In this document: piece after piece, positions 16,362 through 25,037 of the stretch | Layout: every line of letters begins with the position of its first letter | Position numbering within the stretch: the first letter of the stretch is position 1 | Assembly: GCF_007829875.1 (NCBI RefSeq) | Contig: NZ_VIWV01000001.1 | Coordinates: 3,504,501 to 3,568,500 of the forward strand | Length of the DNA stretch: 64,000 nucleotides | Origin: Streptomyces capillispiralis | GTDB taxonomy: Bacteria > Actinomycetota > Actinomycetes > Streptomycetales > Streptomycetaceae | Direction: 5' to 3' | The notes under the pieces: generated by a model | What the model was told of the DNA's origin: nothing | Seen by the model: only the letters and a program-made list of their open reading frames with translations | Database searches by the model: none | Made by a program: the position numbers and the translations under genes

Positions 16362-17069
16362 TCAGTCCAGTACGTGCCGCAGATAGGCCGCCGGGTCGGC
16401 GAGGTAGCGGCGCCAGTGGTCGACCAGCGCGAGGTCCTGCCAGGAGGTGCGGCGGATGCCGTGGTCGCCGACCTCGACGATGTCCGCGCCGGGCAGCGCG
16501 GTCAGCAGCGGGGAGTGGGTGGCGCAGATGACCTGCGCGCCGGCGGCGGTCAACTGGTCGAGGTGGCCGATCAGTTCGAGGCAGGAGGAGAAGGACAGGG
16601 CCGCTTCCGGCTCGTCCAGCACATACAGGCCCGGGCGCAGGAACTTGTCCCGGAACGCCGCCAGGAATCCCTCCCCGTGGCTGCGCCCGTCGGGGTCGAG
16701 CCCTTCCCGGCCGAGGGCGTCCAGGGCCGTTTCGGCACGCAGGAAGAAGCCCTGGCGGGCGGACCAGGACGTGAGCATCCGGCGGCCGCGCGGGGCGGCG
16801 TCGAACCGGATGCGTTCACCCAGTGCGGACTTCGTGCGGTGGCTCGCGTAACGCCATTCGTGCGAGCCGCCCCAGGGGTCCAGGCCGAAGCCCTCGGCGA
16901 GGGCCTCGACCAGGGTGGACTTGCCCGAGCCGTTCTCACCGACGACGAAGGTCACCGGGGCGGTGAAACGCAGCCCGCCGTCCAGGAGTTCGCGCACGCA
17001 GGGGACAGACCAGGGCCACTCCCCGGCGTCGTACGAGCCCGCGTGTGCGTACGCACGTTCGATGATCAC
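16362..17069 (-). CDS. AAA family ATPase (small RecF/SbcC-like type)
   Basis: The 235-residue product has Walker A GENGSGKST (about 45-53), the Q-loop region, Walker B GLYVLDEPEAALS (about 150-162) and a switch histidine in VICATHSPLLTALP. That is an ABC-class ATPase without coiled coil or transmembrane partner. Its segments FFLRAETALDAL and LTAAGAQVICATH recall the stand-alone AAA_21-type proteins found across bacteria. The cellular role is unknown. It is monocistronic on the minus strand, with M20 peptidase coding upstream. Confidence 0.88.
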   Translation of the reverse strand: MIIERAYAHAGSYDAGEWPWSVPCVRELLDGGLRFTAPVTFVVGENGSGKSTLVEALAEGFGLDPWGGSHEWRYASHRTKSALGERIRFDAAPRGRRMLTSWSARQGFFLRAETALDALGREGLDPDGRSHGEGFLAAFRDKFLRPGLYVLDEPEAALSFSSCLELIGHLDQLTAAGAQVICATHSPLLTALPGADIVEVGDHGIRRTSWQDLALVDHWRRYLADPAAYLRHVLD

Positions 17070-17157
17070 GGGTCGAGTCTGCCACGAGGCGGACCGCGCC
17101 GTCGGCCCGCCGCGCCCGCTGCGCCCACCCGTCCTGCCGATCCCGCCGCGCCCACCC

Positions 17158-17202
17158 GTCCCGCCGGTCCCGCCCGTCCCGCCGGTCCCGCCGGTCCCGC
17201 CG
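17158..17202. repeat. Five 9-bp tandem repeats next to the M20 peptidase stop
   Basis: Five consecutive units of GTCCCGCCG (the second reads GTCCCGCCC) end at 17202, immediately before the minus-strand stop codon at 17203. Degenerate units continue to about 17140. It is a short minisatellite just downstream of the peptidase gene. Confidence 0.8.
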
Positions 17203-18468
17203 TCACTTGGTGCCCACGGTCCGCAGCACCGTCAGCACCAGCGTCCGCGCGGCCTGTGCCGCCTCCCGCAGCGACACGTGCTCGCGCTCGCTGTGCGCCA
17301 CCGCGATGTCCCCGGGGCCGTACTGCAGCGTCGGGATGCCGGCGCCGGCGTAGTGCCGCAGGTCGCTGCCGTACGTCGCCCCGCGCTGCCGGGGCCGCGG
17401 GCCGCCCGTCGCGTCGGCGTGCGCGGCGCCGACCACGTCCGCCAGGGGGTGCCCCTCGGGCAGCCGGCCGCTCGCGAACTGCCCGCCCGGCCAGCTCACC
17501 GCGGCCGGATGGTCCCGCAGCCACGGGTCGGCGGCGCACGCCCGCGCCACGCACCGCTCGAACGCGGCGCGCGCGTCGGCCGGGTCCTCGCCGAGCCGTA
17601 CGCCGAAACGGCCCTCGGCGACCAGCAGATCGGGCACGCTGCTCGCCCAGTCCCCGGCACGCAGCGTGCCCACCGACAGGCCGTACGGGATCGGGTACTC
17701 GGCGAGCAGCGGGGCCGGGTCCCGGTTCCGCTCGGTCTCCAGCGCGGCCAGCGCCCGGTGCAGCGGCAGGTACGCGTCGACGGCGCTGACCCCCTGTTCG
17801 CGCGAACTGCCGTGCGCCGCCCGGCCGGGCACGGCGAGGCGGAACGTCAGCGCGCCCGCGTTGGCGGTGATCAGGGTGCCGGCGGTGGGCTCGGCGATGA
17901 CGCAGGCGTCGCCGCGGTGGCCGCGCCGCAGCGTGCCGAACGCGCCGATGCCGCCGTCCTCCTCGCCGACGACGAAGTGCGCGGCGACCTGCCCGCGCAG
18001 CCGTATCCCGGCGGACCGTATCGCCGCGAGGGCGGCGAGGTGCGCGGCGAGCCCGGCCTTCATGTCGCAGGCCCCGCGCCCGTGCACCAGGTCCCCCGTC
18101 ACCCGCGGCACGAACGGGTCACCGTCCCACGCGGCGGGGTCGCCCGGCGGTACGACGTCGACATGACCCTGGAGGATCAGGGTGGGCCCGTCACCGCCGT
18201 CGGGGGTGGTACCGACCAGCCCCCACGCCTCCTCCCGGGGCGCCTCCGTGCCCGGGAAGTCCGGGTCGGCGCGGAGCGCGGGCACATCCATCGACCACAG
18301 GTCGACGTCCATGCCGAGCCACTCCAGCCGCCCGGCCAGCTGATGCTGGAGCTCCGACTCGGCGGCGCTCCCGGTCACACTCGGCACCGCGATCAGCTCC
18401 AGCAGCGTCCGCCCCAGCGCCTCCTCGTCGACCGCCGCCAGCGCGGCGGCCTCCTCGTCCGTCAGCAC
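17203..18468 (-). CDS. M20 family peptidase (ArgE/DapE-like)
   Basis: The 421-residue product shows the metal-site motifs of M20 hydrolases: LILQGHVDVVPPG, the bridging Asp in HGRGACDMKAG, the catalytic Glu pair in VVGEEDGGIGAFG, and a dimerisation domain starting with GRAAHGSSREQG. These enzymes use two zinc ions to cleave acylated amino acids or small peptides. ArgE and DapE are relatives, but primary biosynthetic copies are normally elsewhere, so this is likely a broader deacylase. The GTG at 18468 has GAGGGAGGG just upstream; an earlier in-frame start at 18525 would add an unlikely Arg/Pro-rich leader. Confidence 0.9.
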   Translation of the reverse strand: MLTDEEAAALAAVDEEALGRTLLELIAVPSVTGSAAESELQHQLAGRLEWLGMDVDLWSMDVPALRADPDFPGTEAPREEAWGLVGTTPDGGDGPTLILQGHVDVVPPGDPAAWDGDPFVPRVTGDLVHGRGACDMKAGLAAHLAALAAIRSAGIRLRGQVAAHFVVGEEDGGIGAFGTLRRGHRGDACVIAEPTAGTLITANAGALTFRLAVPGRAAHGSSREQGVSAVDAYLPLHRALAALETERNRDPAPLLAEYPIPYGLSVGTLRAGDWASSVPDLLVAEGRFGVRLGEDPADARAAFERCVARACAADPWLRDHPAAVSWPGGQFASGRLPEGHPLADVVGAAHADATGGPRPRQRGATYGSDLRHYAGAGIPTLQYGPGDIAVAHSEREHVSLREAAQAARTLVLTVLRTVGTK

Positions 18469-18537
18469 GAGCCCTCCCTCAGCCGGTGGGCGGCGCCCTG
18501 CCGCCCCGCACGCATACCTGCGCACGCGGACCCTCCC

Positions 18538-20013
18538 CTACGCCTGGGGCCGGGCACCGGTTCCCGTGCCCATCCCGCCGCCCACCGTGAACCCCGTCAC
18601 GGTCCCGCCGCCCTCGCGGCGGAAGGCGTACGGGGCACCGCCGTGGGCGAGGGCCACCTCCCGGACGATGGACAGGCCGAGGCCCGAGCCGGGCAGGGAG
18701 CGGGCGTCGGCGGCGCGGTAGAAGCGGTCGAAGACGCGGGTCAGGTCGTCGTCGGCGATGCCCGGCCCCCGGTCGCGCACCTCCACCCGCACCGTGCCCG
18801 GCCGGGCCGGGCCCGCGACGAGGATCTCGACGGGCGAGCGGCCGTCCCGGTCGAACTTGACGGCGTTCTCGACCAGGTTGGACAGCGCGCGGGTGAGCAT
18901 GCCGGGCCGCCCGTGGGTGGTGGTGTCGCCGCTCGCGCTCACCAGGATCCGCCGCCCGGTGCGGCGCCGGGCCAGTCCGGCCACCTCCTCGGCGATGTCC
19001 GCGAGGTCGACCCGCCGCGGCGGCTCGGTGTCGGACTGTCCGGCCGCGAGGTCGACGAGCTCGTTGACGAGGTCGGTGAGTTCGCGGGCCTCCTGGGTGA
19101 GGTCGGCGACGAGCTCCTCACGGGTGCCGGGCGGGAGTTCGTCGATGCGGCGCAGCAGGGAGATGTTGGTGCGCAGGGAGGTGAGGGGGGTGCGCAGTTC
19201 GTGCCCGGCGTCCTGGACCAGCCGGCGCTGGTCCTCCTCGGACTGGGCGAGCCGGCCCAGCATCCGGTCGAAGGCGCGGCCGAGCCGGCCCACCTCGTCG
19301 TAGCCGGCGACGGGCACCTGGATGCCGAGCCGGCGGGTGCGGGCGACGTCCTCGGCGGCGTTGGTGAGGACGACCAGCCGGCGGGTGATGCGGCGGGCCA
19401 GCCACCAGCCGAACAGCCCGGCCCCGACCACCACCGCCGTCATCGTGATCAGGGTGCGCCGCTGGAGGGCCCGCAGCAGGTCCTCGGTGTTGCTGAACTC
19501 CTGCGCGATCTGCACCGCGCCCCGGCCGCCGCCCAGCGCGACGGTCGCCACGCGGTAGACGTCGTCGCCGACGTCGACGTCCGCGTGCTCGACGACCCGC
19601 CCGGCCGTGGCGGCGCCCGCGATGCGGCGGTCGGCGTCGACCACCGGCAGCCCGGGGTCGCCGGGGTCGAAGACACGGCCGTCCGGCCCGAGGACCTGCA
19701 CGTCGGTGCGCGCGGGCCGCACCAAGTCGTGGCCGGGCGCGGCGGAGGAGAAGTCGACCGGCGCCATCCGGTTCTCCCGCACCTCGTCCCGTACGTCCCG
19801 CACCACCTCGTGGAACACGGACAGCTGGTCCACCCGCACCAGCCGGGCGGCCGCGCTGTACGACAGGATGCCGACCAGGACGGTGACGGTGGCGGTCACG
19901 GCGGCGAACGCGACGGCGAAGGTGGTGCCCAGGGACAGCAGCCGCAGCCGCCGGCGCGAGGCCGGCCGCCCGGGCGGGGGGCGCGTGCCGCCCGGGACGG
20001 CGCCGCCGGTCAC
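18538..20013 (-). CDS. Sensor histidine kinase (MprB/CutS-like)
   Basis: The 491-residue protein has a first membrane helix (about 25-50), an extracytoplasmic sensor of roughly 130 residues, a second helix (TMTAVVVGAGLFGWWLARRI), a HAMP region (LTNAAEDVARTRRLG), the HisKA phospho-acceptor in DAGHELRTPLTSLRTN and an ATPase domain with NLVENAVKFD, DRGPGI and GSGLGLSIV. The GTG start abuts the TGA of the response regulator (TGAGTG), so the two are coupled. The signal cannot be read from the sequence. The C-terminus ends in a Gly/Thr-rich tail. Confidence 0.94.
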   Translation of the reverse strand: MTGGAVPGGTRPPPGRPASRRRLRLLSLGTTFAVAFAAVTATVTVLVGILSYSAAARLVRVDQLSVFHEVVRDVRDEVRENRMAPVDFSSAAPGHDLVRPARTDVQVLGPDGRVFDPGDPGLPVVDADRRIAGAATAGRVVEHADVDVGDDVYRVATVALGGGRGAVQIAQEFSNTEDLLRALQRRTLITMTAVVVGAGLFGWWLARRITRRLVVLTNAAEDVARTRRLGIQVPVAGYDEVGRLGRAFDRMLGRLAQSEEDQRRLVQDAGHELRTPLTSLRTNISLLRRIDELPPGTREELVADLTQEARELTDLVNELVDLAAGQSDTEPPRRVDLADIAEEVAGLARRRTGRRILVSASGDTTTHGRPGMLTRALSNLVENAVKFDRDGRSPVEILVAGPARPGTVRVEVRDRGPGIADDDLTRVFDRFYRAADARSLPGSGLGLSIVREVALAHGGAPYAFRREGGGTVTGFTVGGGMGTGTGARPQA

Positions 20014-20745
20014 TCAGCCCTCCCGGAGCACGTAACCCACGCCGCGCACCGTGTGGATCAGCTGCGGCGCGCCGGGCTCGTCCAGTTTGCGGCGCAGATA
20101 GCCGACGTAGACGGCGAGGTTCTTGGAGCCGGGGCCGAAGTCGTAGCCCCAGATGCGGTCGTAGACGGTGGCGTGCTCCAGGACGACACCGGCGTTGCGG
20201 ATCAGCAGTTCGAGGAGTTCGAACTCGGTGCGGGTGAGCTCCAGCTCGCGCCCGCCCCGCCAGGCGCGGCGGGCCTGCGGGTCCATGCGCAGCCCGGCCG
20301 CCTCCAGGAACCGGCCGGAGGGATCCGGCCCGGGCTCCGGCGCGGGCGCGGGTGCGGGCGCGGGCGGGGGTTCGGGCGGGGCCGCCCGGCGCAGCAGGGC
20401 CCGGAGCCGGGCGAAGACCTCCTCGACGTCGAACGGCTTGACAACGTAGTCGTCGGCGCCCGCGTCCAGCCCGGCGATCCGGTCGGCGGTCTCCACCAGC
20501 GCCGTCAGCATCAGCACGGGGGTGCGGTCGCCCTCGGCGCGCAGCACCCGGCACACCTGGAGGCCGTCGATGCCGGGCATCATCACGTCCAGCACCAGCA
20601 CGTCGGGCCGGCTGCGGTGAACCTGCGCGAGGGCCTCGACGCCGTCGGCGACGGCCGTGACCCGGTAGCCCTCCAGGGTCAGGGCACGCTCCAGGGCGTT
20701 GCGGATGGCGCGGTCGTCTTCGGCGAGCAGAACGGTGTGCGGCAC
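20014..20745 (-). CDS. OmpR-family response regulator
   Basis: The 243-residue protein has a receiver domain with acidic pocket LLAEDDRA, phospho-acceptor Asp in VLVLDVMMPG, conserved Thr/Ser in LMLTAL and Lys in DDYVVKPFD. A Pro-Ala linker (PPAPAPAPAPEP) separates it from a C-terminal winged helix-turn-helix with ELTRTEFELLELL and LRRKLDEPG...HTVRGVGYVLR. It should be phosphorylated by the kinase immediately downstream. The spacing and order are those of MprA/MprB-type pairs. Its own target promoter is not evident, but autoregulation is common. Confidence 0.95.
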   Translation of the reverse strand: MPHTVLLAEDDRAIRNALERALTLEGYRVTAVADGVEALAQVHRSRPDVLVLDVMMPGIDGLQVCRVLRAEGDRTPVLMLTALVETADRIAGLDAGADDYVVKPFDVEEVFARLRALLRRAAPPEPPPAPAPAPAPEPGPDPSGRFLEAAGLRMDPQARRAWRGGRELELTRTEFELLELLIRNAGVVLEHATVYDRIWGYDFGPGSKNLAVYVGYLRRKLDEPGAPQLIHTVRGVGYVLREG

Positions 20746-20774
20746 GCCCCCAGTCTGCCAACCGCACCCCCACC

Positions 20775-20803
20775 CCGGCCCCGGCGTCCGACACCGGGGC
20801 CGG
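20775..20803. terminator. Hairpin after the flavin reductase gene
   Basis: CCGGCCCCGG and CCGGGGCCGG form a perfect 10-bp stem with a 9-nt loop, between the minus-strand flavin operon and the two-component operon. Confidence 0.6.
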
Positions 20804-20857
20804 CTTCTTACTCCGCTCTCACCCGGAGGCCGCGGCTCGGGCGACGGGCCGCGGCTC

Positions 20858-21484
20858 TCAGCCGGTCGGCCGCAGCGCGGCCAATCGTTCCTCGAACGGC
20901 ACGACCTCCTCGAAGGAGTCCCGCCGGGGCTGCGGGCGGCCGGTGGACAGCCCCGCCATCAGCGCCGCCAGTTCCCCGGCCGCGCGCTCGATCCGCCCGT
21001 CCAGCCCCTCGGCGCCCCAGTCCTCGGAGGCGGCGTAGACGCCGGTGGGGACGACGACGGCCTTGAGGTAGGAGAAGAGGGGACGCAGCGCGTGGTCCAG
21101 CACGAGGGAGTGCCGGGCGGTGCCGCCGGTCGCGGCGATCAGCACCGGCTTGCCCGCGAGGGCGTCCGGGTCGCTGACGCTCAGCGCGTCGAAGAACGAC
21201 TTGAACAGCCCGCTGTACGACGCCGAGAACACCGGCGTGACCACGATCAGCCCGTCGGCGCCGGCCACCGCGTCGAACGCGTCGGCCAGCGCTCCCGCCG
21301 GGAAACCGCTGGTGAAGGTGTGGGCGATCTCCACGGCGAGGTCGCGCAGCTCGATCACCCGGACGTCGGCCGGGCCGGGTTCCGGGGCGGTCGCGGCCGG
21401 GGCGGCAACCGCGGCCAGCCGGTCGCCGAGCAGCCGGGTGGAGGACGGCACGCTCAGTCCGGCGGACACGAGGACGAGCTTCAT
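20858..21484 (-). CDS. NADPH-dependent FMN reductase family protein
   Basis: The 208-residue protein is of the flavodoxin-like NADPH:FMN reductase fold: LVLVSAGLSVPSSTRLLGDRL at the start binds the FMN phosphate, GLIVVTPVFSASYSGLFKSF is the flavin loop, and ALAGKPVLIAATGG follows. It supplies reduced FMN to the flavin-dependent oxidoreductase encoded just upstream; the two genes overlap by four bases (ATGA), so they form a two-component monooxygenase. Paired genes like this occur in actinobacteria (CE1758/CE1759-type families, as I recall). Confidence 0.92.
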   Translation of the reverse strand: MKLVLVSAGLSVPSSTRLLGDRLAAVAAPAATAPEPGPADVRVIELRDLAVEIAHTFTSGFPAGALADAFDAVAGADGLIVVTPVFSASYSGLFKSFFDALSVSDPDALAGKPVLIAATGGTARHSLVLDHALRPLFSYLKAVVVPTGVYAASEDWGAEGLDGRIERAAGELAALMAGLSTGRPQPRRDSFEEVVPFEERLAALRPTG

Positions 21485-22575
21485 GCCCGCACCCCTTCCT
21501 TCTCCTTGGCGGTGGCCAGCAGCGAGCTGTGGGTGGGCGCGTCCGGCACGGTCGCGGGGCGGTTCCTGGCGAACTCCTCGCGCAGCACCGGCACGACCTC
21601 CTCGCCGAGCAGGTCCAGCTGCTCCAGCACGGTCTTCAGGGGCAGCCCGGCGTGGTCCATCAGGAACAGCTGGCGCTGGTAGTCACCGGCGTACTCGCGG
21701 AACGACAGCGTCTTCTCGATGACCTGCTGCGGGGAACCCACGGTCAGCGGGGTCTGCTCGGTGAACTCCTCCAGCGAGGGCCCGTGCCCGTAGACCGGCG
21801 CGACGTCGAAGTACGGGCGGAACTCGCGCACCGCGTCCTGCGAGTTCTTCCGCATGAACACCTGCCCGCCGAGTCCGACGACCGCCTGCTCGGGGGTGCC
21901 GTGGCCGTAGTGGGCGTAGCGGGCCCGGTACAGCTCGATCATGCGCTTGGTGTGGTCGGCCGGCCAGAAGATGTTGTTGTGGAAGAAGCCGTCGCCGTAG
22001 TACGCGGCCTGCTCGGCGATCTCCGGGGAGCGGATCGAGCCGTGCCAGACGAACGGCGGTACGCCGTCCAGCGGACGGGGCGTGGAGGTGAAGCCCTGCA
22101 ACGGCGTGCGGAACTTGCCCTCCCAGTCGACGACGTCCTCGCGCCACAGCCGGTGCAGCAGGGCGTAGTTCTCGACGGCGAGGTTGATGCCCTGGCGGAT
22201 GTCCTGGCCGAACCAGGGGTAGACCGGTCCGGTGTTGCCGCGGCCCATCATCAGGTCCACCCGGCCGTCGGCCAGGTGCTGGAGCATCGCGAAGTCCTCG
22301 GCGATCTTCACCGGGTCGTTGGTGGTGATCAGGGTGGTGGAGGTGGAGAGGATCAGCCGCTCGGTGCGGGCGGCGATGTAGCCGAGCATGGTGGTCGGCG
22401 AGGACGGCACGAACGGCGGGTTGTGGTGCTCGCCGGTGGCGAAGACGTCCAGGCCCACCTCCTCGGCCTTCAGCGCGATGGCGACCATGGCCTTGATCCG
22501 CTCGCGCTCGGTCGGCGTACGCCCCGTGGTCGGGTCGGGCGTGACATCCCCGACGCTGAAGATCCCGAACTGCAT
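21481..22575 (-). CDS. LLM class flavin-dependent oxidoreductase
   Basis: The 364-residue protein is a bacterial luciferase-like TIM-barrel flavoprotein: it begins MQFGIFSVGDVTPDPTTGRT, has GLDVFATGEHHNPPFV and a characteristic LMMGRGNTGPVYPWFG. Such proteins oxidise small organic substrates with O2 and FMNH2. The substrate is unknown. The partner reductase is encoded immediately downstream with a 4-bp overlap. A 14-bp inverted repeat lies in the promoter, and a MarR-type gene is upstream on the same strand. Confidence 0.93.
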   Translation of the reverse strand: MQFGIFSVGDVTPDPTTGRTPTERERIKAMVAIALKAEEVGLDVFATGEHHNPPFVPSSPTTMLGYIAARTERLILSTSTTLITTNDPVKIAEDFAMLQHLADGRVDLMMGRGNTGPVYPWFGQDIRQGINLAVENYALLHRLWREDVVDWEGKFRTPLQGFTSTPRPLDGVPPFVWHGSIRSPEIAEQAAYYGDGFFHNNIFWPADHTKRMIELYRARYAHYGHGTPEQAVVGLGGQVFMRKNSQDAVREFRPYFDVAPVYGHGPSLEEFTEQTPLTVGSPQQVIEKTLSFREYAGDYQRQLFLMDHAGLPLKTVLEQLDLLGEEVVPVLREEFARNRPATVPDAPTHSSLLATAKEKEGVRA

Positions 22576-22595
22576 GGCCGCTCACCCTCCAGGTT

Positions 22596-22609
22596 GTTGA
22601 CGGTTCAAC
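22596..22609. promoter_or_regulatory. Inverted repeat in the promoter of the flavin monooxygenase operon
   Basis: GTTGA-CGGT-TCAAC is a palindrome of the size bound by MarR-family repressors. It lies 21 bases before the start codon at 22575, next to a TATA-like element. The MarR protein encoded upstream is the obvious candidate ligand. Confidence 0.55.
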
Positions 22610-22696
22610 TATACCCCTGGAACGGCTCCCCGCCCCCACCTATTCCCCACCCCCGGGCCCGCCCGCCGCACGGCCGGAGCGCGTGGCGCCCGCGCG

Positions 22697-23179
22697 TTAC
22701 GGCGCCCCGGCCGCACCCGACCGCAGCCGGGCGGCCTCCCGCGCACCGAACTCCGTCGTACGCCTCATGTGATCGATGAACAGCGCCAGTTCCGACTCGT
22801 CCAGGTCGTCGAAGAGCGCCGCCCAGCCACCGCCGACCCGGTCCCACACCCGCCCGAACTCGGCGGCCCTCTCCGGCACCGTCGCCACCAGCACCAGCCG
22901 CCGGTCGTCCGCGTCCCGCTCCCGCACCACGTACCCCGCCCGCTCCAGCCGGTCCACCAGCCGCGTCGCCGACCCGGTCGTCAGCCCCGTCAGCTCCGCG
23001 ACCCGCCCCGTCGTCACCGGGCCGCCCTCCAGCGTCAGCAGGTTCAGACACTGCAGATCGGTCGGGTGCAGCCCCAGATGATCGGCGAGGGCCTGGTTGA
23101 ACAGGGCGTACGAGGCCATGTACCGCCGGGACACCACGGCCAGCTCCGCCATCAGCCGCTCCCGCCCGCTCACCGGCAT
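22697..23179 (-). CDS. MarR family transcriptional regulator
   Basis: The 160-residue protein has the MarR winged helix: LGLHPTDLQCLNLLTLEGGP, the recognition helix VAELTGLTTGSATRLVDRLERAG and the wing YVVRERDADDRRLVLV. MarR proteins dimerise and release DNA on binding phenolic or oxidant ligands. It lies upstream of and in the same direction as the flavin monooxygenase operon, which carries an inverted repeat in its promoter. It is divergent from the YnfA-like gene, whose promoter region contains three 19-bp repeats. Confidence 0.9.
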   Translation of the reverse strand: MPVSGRERLMAELAVVSRRYMASYALFNQALADHLGLHPTDLQCLNLLTLEGGPVTTGRVAELTGLTTGSATRLVDRLERAGYVVRERDADDRRLVLVATVPERAAEFGRVWDRVGGGWAALFDDLDESELALFIDHMRRTTEFGAREAARLRSGAAGAP

Positions 23180-23251
23180 CCCGCGCCTCCTCGTCCGTCG
23201 GCCACGGCTCGATGTATCCCCGACCCGGCCCGCCCCAGGCGCCGTCCATCA

Positions 23252-23308
23252 GGTGACGTGCGGCGGCCCGGGTGACGTGTAGCAGCCCAGGCGACGTGCG
23301 GCGCCCCG
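23252..23308. repeat. Three tandem 19-bp direct repeats before the ynfA-like gene
   Basis: The units begin GGTGACGTGCGGCGGCCCG (23252-23270), GGTGACGTGTAGCAGCCCA (23271-23289) and GGCGACGTGCGGCGCCCCG (23290-23308). They end 24 bases before the start codon at 23333, in the divergent space with the marR gene. They may be an iteron-like operator. Confidence 0.7.
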
Positions 23309-23332
23309 GCGGGCCCGTGCCAAGCTGCGCAC

Positions 23333-23668
23333 ATGCTGATCCTCCGCTCCGCCGCCCTGTTCGTCCTCGCCGCCCTGCTGGAGATCGGCGGCGCCTGGCT
23401 GGTCTGGCAGGGCGTGCGCGAACAGCGCGGCTGGATGTGGGCGGCGGGCGGCGTCCTCGCCCTCGGCGCCTACGGCTTCGTCGCCACCTTCCAGCCCGAC
23501 GCCCACTTCGGCCGCGTCCTCGCCGCGTACGGCGGCATCTTCGTCGCCGGGTCGATCCTGTGGGGCGTCGTCGCCGACGGCTACCGCCCGGACCGGTGGG
23601 ACATCACCGGCGCGCTGGTCTGCCTCGCCGGCATGGCCGTGATCATGTGGGCCCCGCGCAACGGCTGA
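23333..23668 (+). CDS. YnfA family (UPF0060) membrane protein
   Basis: The 111-residue protein has four hydrophobic helices: [60 protein letters not shown] and [18 protein letters not shown]. The conserved elements [10 protein letters not shown] and YGGIFV are those of the YnfA family, relatives of small multidrug transporters. Transport function is not proven. It is divergent from marR and ends 14 bases before the convergent NTF2-like gene. Confidence 0.9.
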   Translation: MLILRSAALFVLAALLEIGGAWLVWQGVREQRGWMWAAGGVLALGAYGFVATFQPDAHFGRVLAAYGGIFVAGSILWGVVADGYRPDRWDITGALVCLAGMAVIMWAPRNG

Positions 23669-23681
23669 ACGGCCGGCGGCC

Positions 23682-24116
23682 TCACGCCACCGTCTCCGGC
23701 AGCAGCCCCAGCTGTTCGAGGAAGGCCAGCTGGTCGAAGTAGAGCCGGTAGCTGACGATCCTGCCGTCCTCCACCGTGGCCAGATCCACCCCGCGGATCC
23801 GGACCTCCTTCCCCGTCGCCGGCACGGACTCCCCGTCCGGCGACACCAGCGGCCCGGTGTTCCTGCCGCTGAAGTACCCCTCGTCGATCGCGGTGCTGCC
23901 GACCTCGAACGAGTGCAGCGACTCGTAGCGGGCGTCCGGCACGGCCGTCGTGATCTGCCGCCAGTACTCGACGATCTCGTCCCGCCCGTGCAGCTCACCG
24001 GCCTCGGGCGTGTGGGCGACGGCGTCCGGCGCGAACAGGTCCGCCACCACCGCCAGATCCTTCCGCACGGTGACCGCCTCGGTGAGCCGGTCCATGACCT
24101 CGCGCGCCTGTCCCAT
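23682..24116 (-). CDS. NTF2-like (SnoaL/ester cyclase type) protein
   Basis: The 144-residue protein is a single cone-shaped NTF2-like domain: VMDRLTEAVTVRKDLAVVADLF, ADAVAHTPEA-like loop, GRDEIVEYWRQITTAVPD, and C-terminal strands with VDLATVEDGRIVSYRLYFDQ. Related proteins act as isomerases, cyclases or limonene epoxide hydrolase-like enzymes, or merely bind small molecules. The ATG at 24116 has AGGAGG 8 nt upstream. The gene is divergent from an SDR gene about 145 bases away, so the two might act on the same compound. Confidence 0.85.
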   Translation of the reverse strand: MGQAREVMDRLTEAVTVRKDLAVVADLFAPDAVAHTPEAGELHGRDEIVEYWRQITTAVPDARYESLHSFEVGSTAIDEGYFSGRNTGPLVSPDGESVPATGKEVRIRGVDLATVEDGRIVSYRLYFDQLAFLEQLGLLPETVA

Positions 24117-24260
24117 GATCCACCTCCTGCCCCGGAGGACCACCCGTCCCATTCTCGCACCGGGCCACCGCCCCCGCCGCCGCCCGCCCGGCCCGCCTAT
24201 GCTGGCGCGACGGAGCCCCACCGCACCGACCGCCCGTACCCGCCGCCCCAGGAGCAGCCC

Positions 24261-25037
24261 ATGGCCACCGCCGCACCGTCCGCCGCGTCCCGTATCGCCG
24301 TCGTCACGGGTGCGAGCAGCGGGATCGGTGCCGCCACGGCCCGCCGGCTCGCCGAGGCCGGGTACCGCGTCGTCCTCACCGCCCGCCGCAAGGACCGCAT
24401 CGAGGCGCTCGCCGAGGAGCTCACCGCGGCCGGCCACTCGGCCGCCGCGTACCCGCTCGACGTCACCGACCGCGCGGCCGTCGACGAGTTCGCCACCGCG
24501 TTCAAGACCGTCGGCGTCCTCGTCAACAACGCCGGTGGCGCACTCGGCGCCGACCCGGTCGCCACCGGCGACCCGGAGCAGTGGCGCACCATGTACGAGA
24601 CGAACGTCCTCGGCACCCTCCACATCACCCAGGCCCTGCTGCCCAAGCTCGACGCGAGCGGCGACGGCACGGTCGTGGTCGTCTCCTCCACCGCCGGCCA
24701 CGCCACCTACGAGGGCGGCGCGGGCTACGTCGCCGCCAAGCACGCCGAGCACGTCCTCGCCGAGACCCTGCGCCTGGAGATCGTCGGCCGCCCGGTGCGC
24801 GTCATCGAGATCGCGCCCGGCATGGTCAGGACCGACGAGTTCGCCCTCACCCGCTTCGGCGGCGACACGGAGAAGGCCGCCAAGGTCTACCAGGGCGTCG
24901 CCGAACCCCTCACCGCCGACGACGTCGCCGACACCATCACCTGGGCGGTGACCCGCCCGCCCCACGTCAACATCGACCTGCTGGTCGTCCGCCCCCGCGC
25001 CCAGGCGTCCAACACCAAGGTCCACAGGGAGCAGTGA
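24261..25037 (+). CDS. SDR family NAD(P)-dependent oxidoreductase
   Basis: This 258-residue dehydrogenase has the cofactor motif TGASSGIGAAT (residues 17-27), an NADP-type Arg-rich second strand (LTARRKDR), NNAGG, the catalytic Ser in VVVVSSTAGH, and Tyr-Lys in GYVAAKHAEHV. Its C-terminus (PPHVNIDLLVVRPRAQA) is typical of the YdfG/serine 3-dehydrogenase subgroup, which oxidises 3-hydroxy acids, though the substrate here is unproven. The ATG at 24261 follows AGGAGC. Its stop codon overlaps the start of the next small gene (TGATG). Confidence 0.92.
   Translation: MATAAPSAASRIAVVTGASSGIGAATARRLAEAGYRVVLTARRKDRIEALAEELTAAGHSAAAYPLDVTDRAAVDEFATAFKTVGVLVNNAGGALGADPVATGDPEQWRTMYETNVLGTLHITQALLPKLDASGDGTVVVVSSTAGHATYEGGAGYVAAKHAEHVLAETLRLEIVGRPVRVIEIAPGMVRTDEFALTRFGGDTEKAAKVYQGVAEPLTADDVADTITWAVTRPPHVNIDLLVVRPRAQASNTKVHREQ

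Noticed and set aside
16915..21066. A 1383-codon open frame opposite M20 peptidase, kinase and regulator genes
   Set aside because: No family motif, all antisense to well-supported genes; a result of GC bias.
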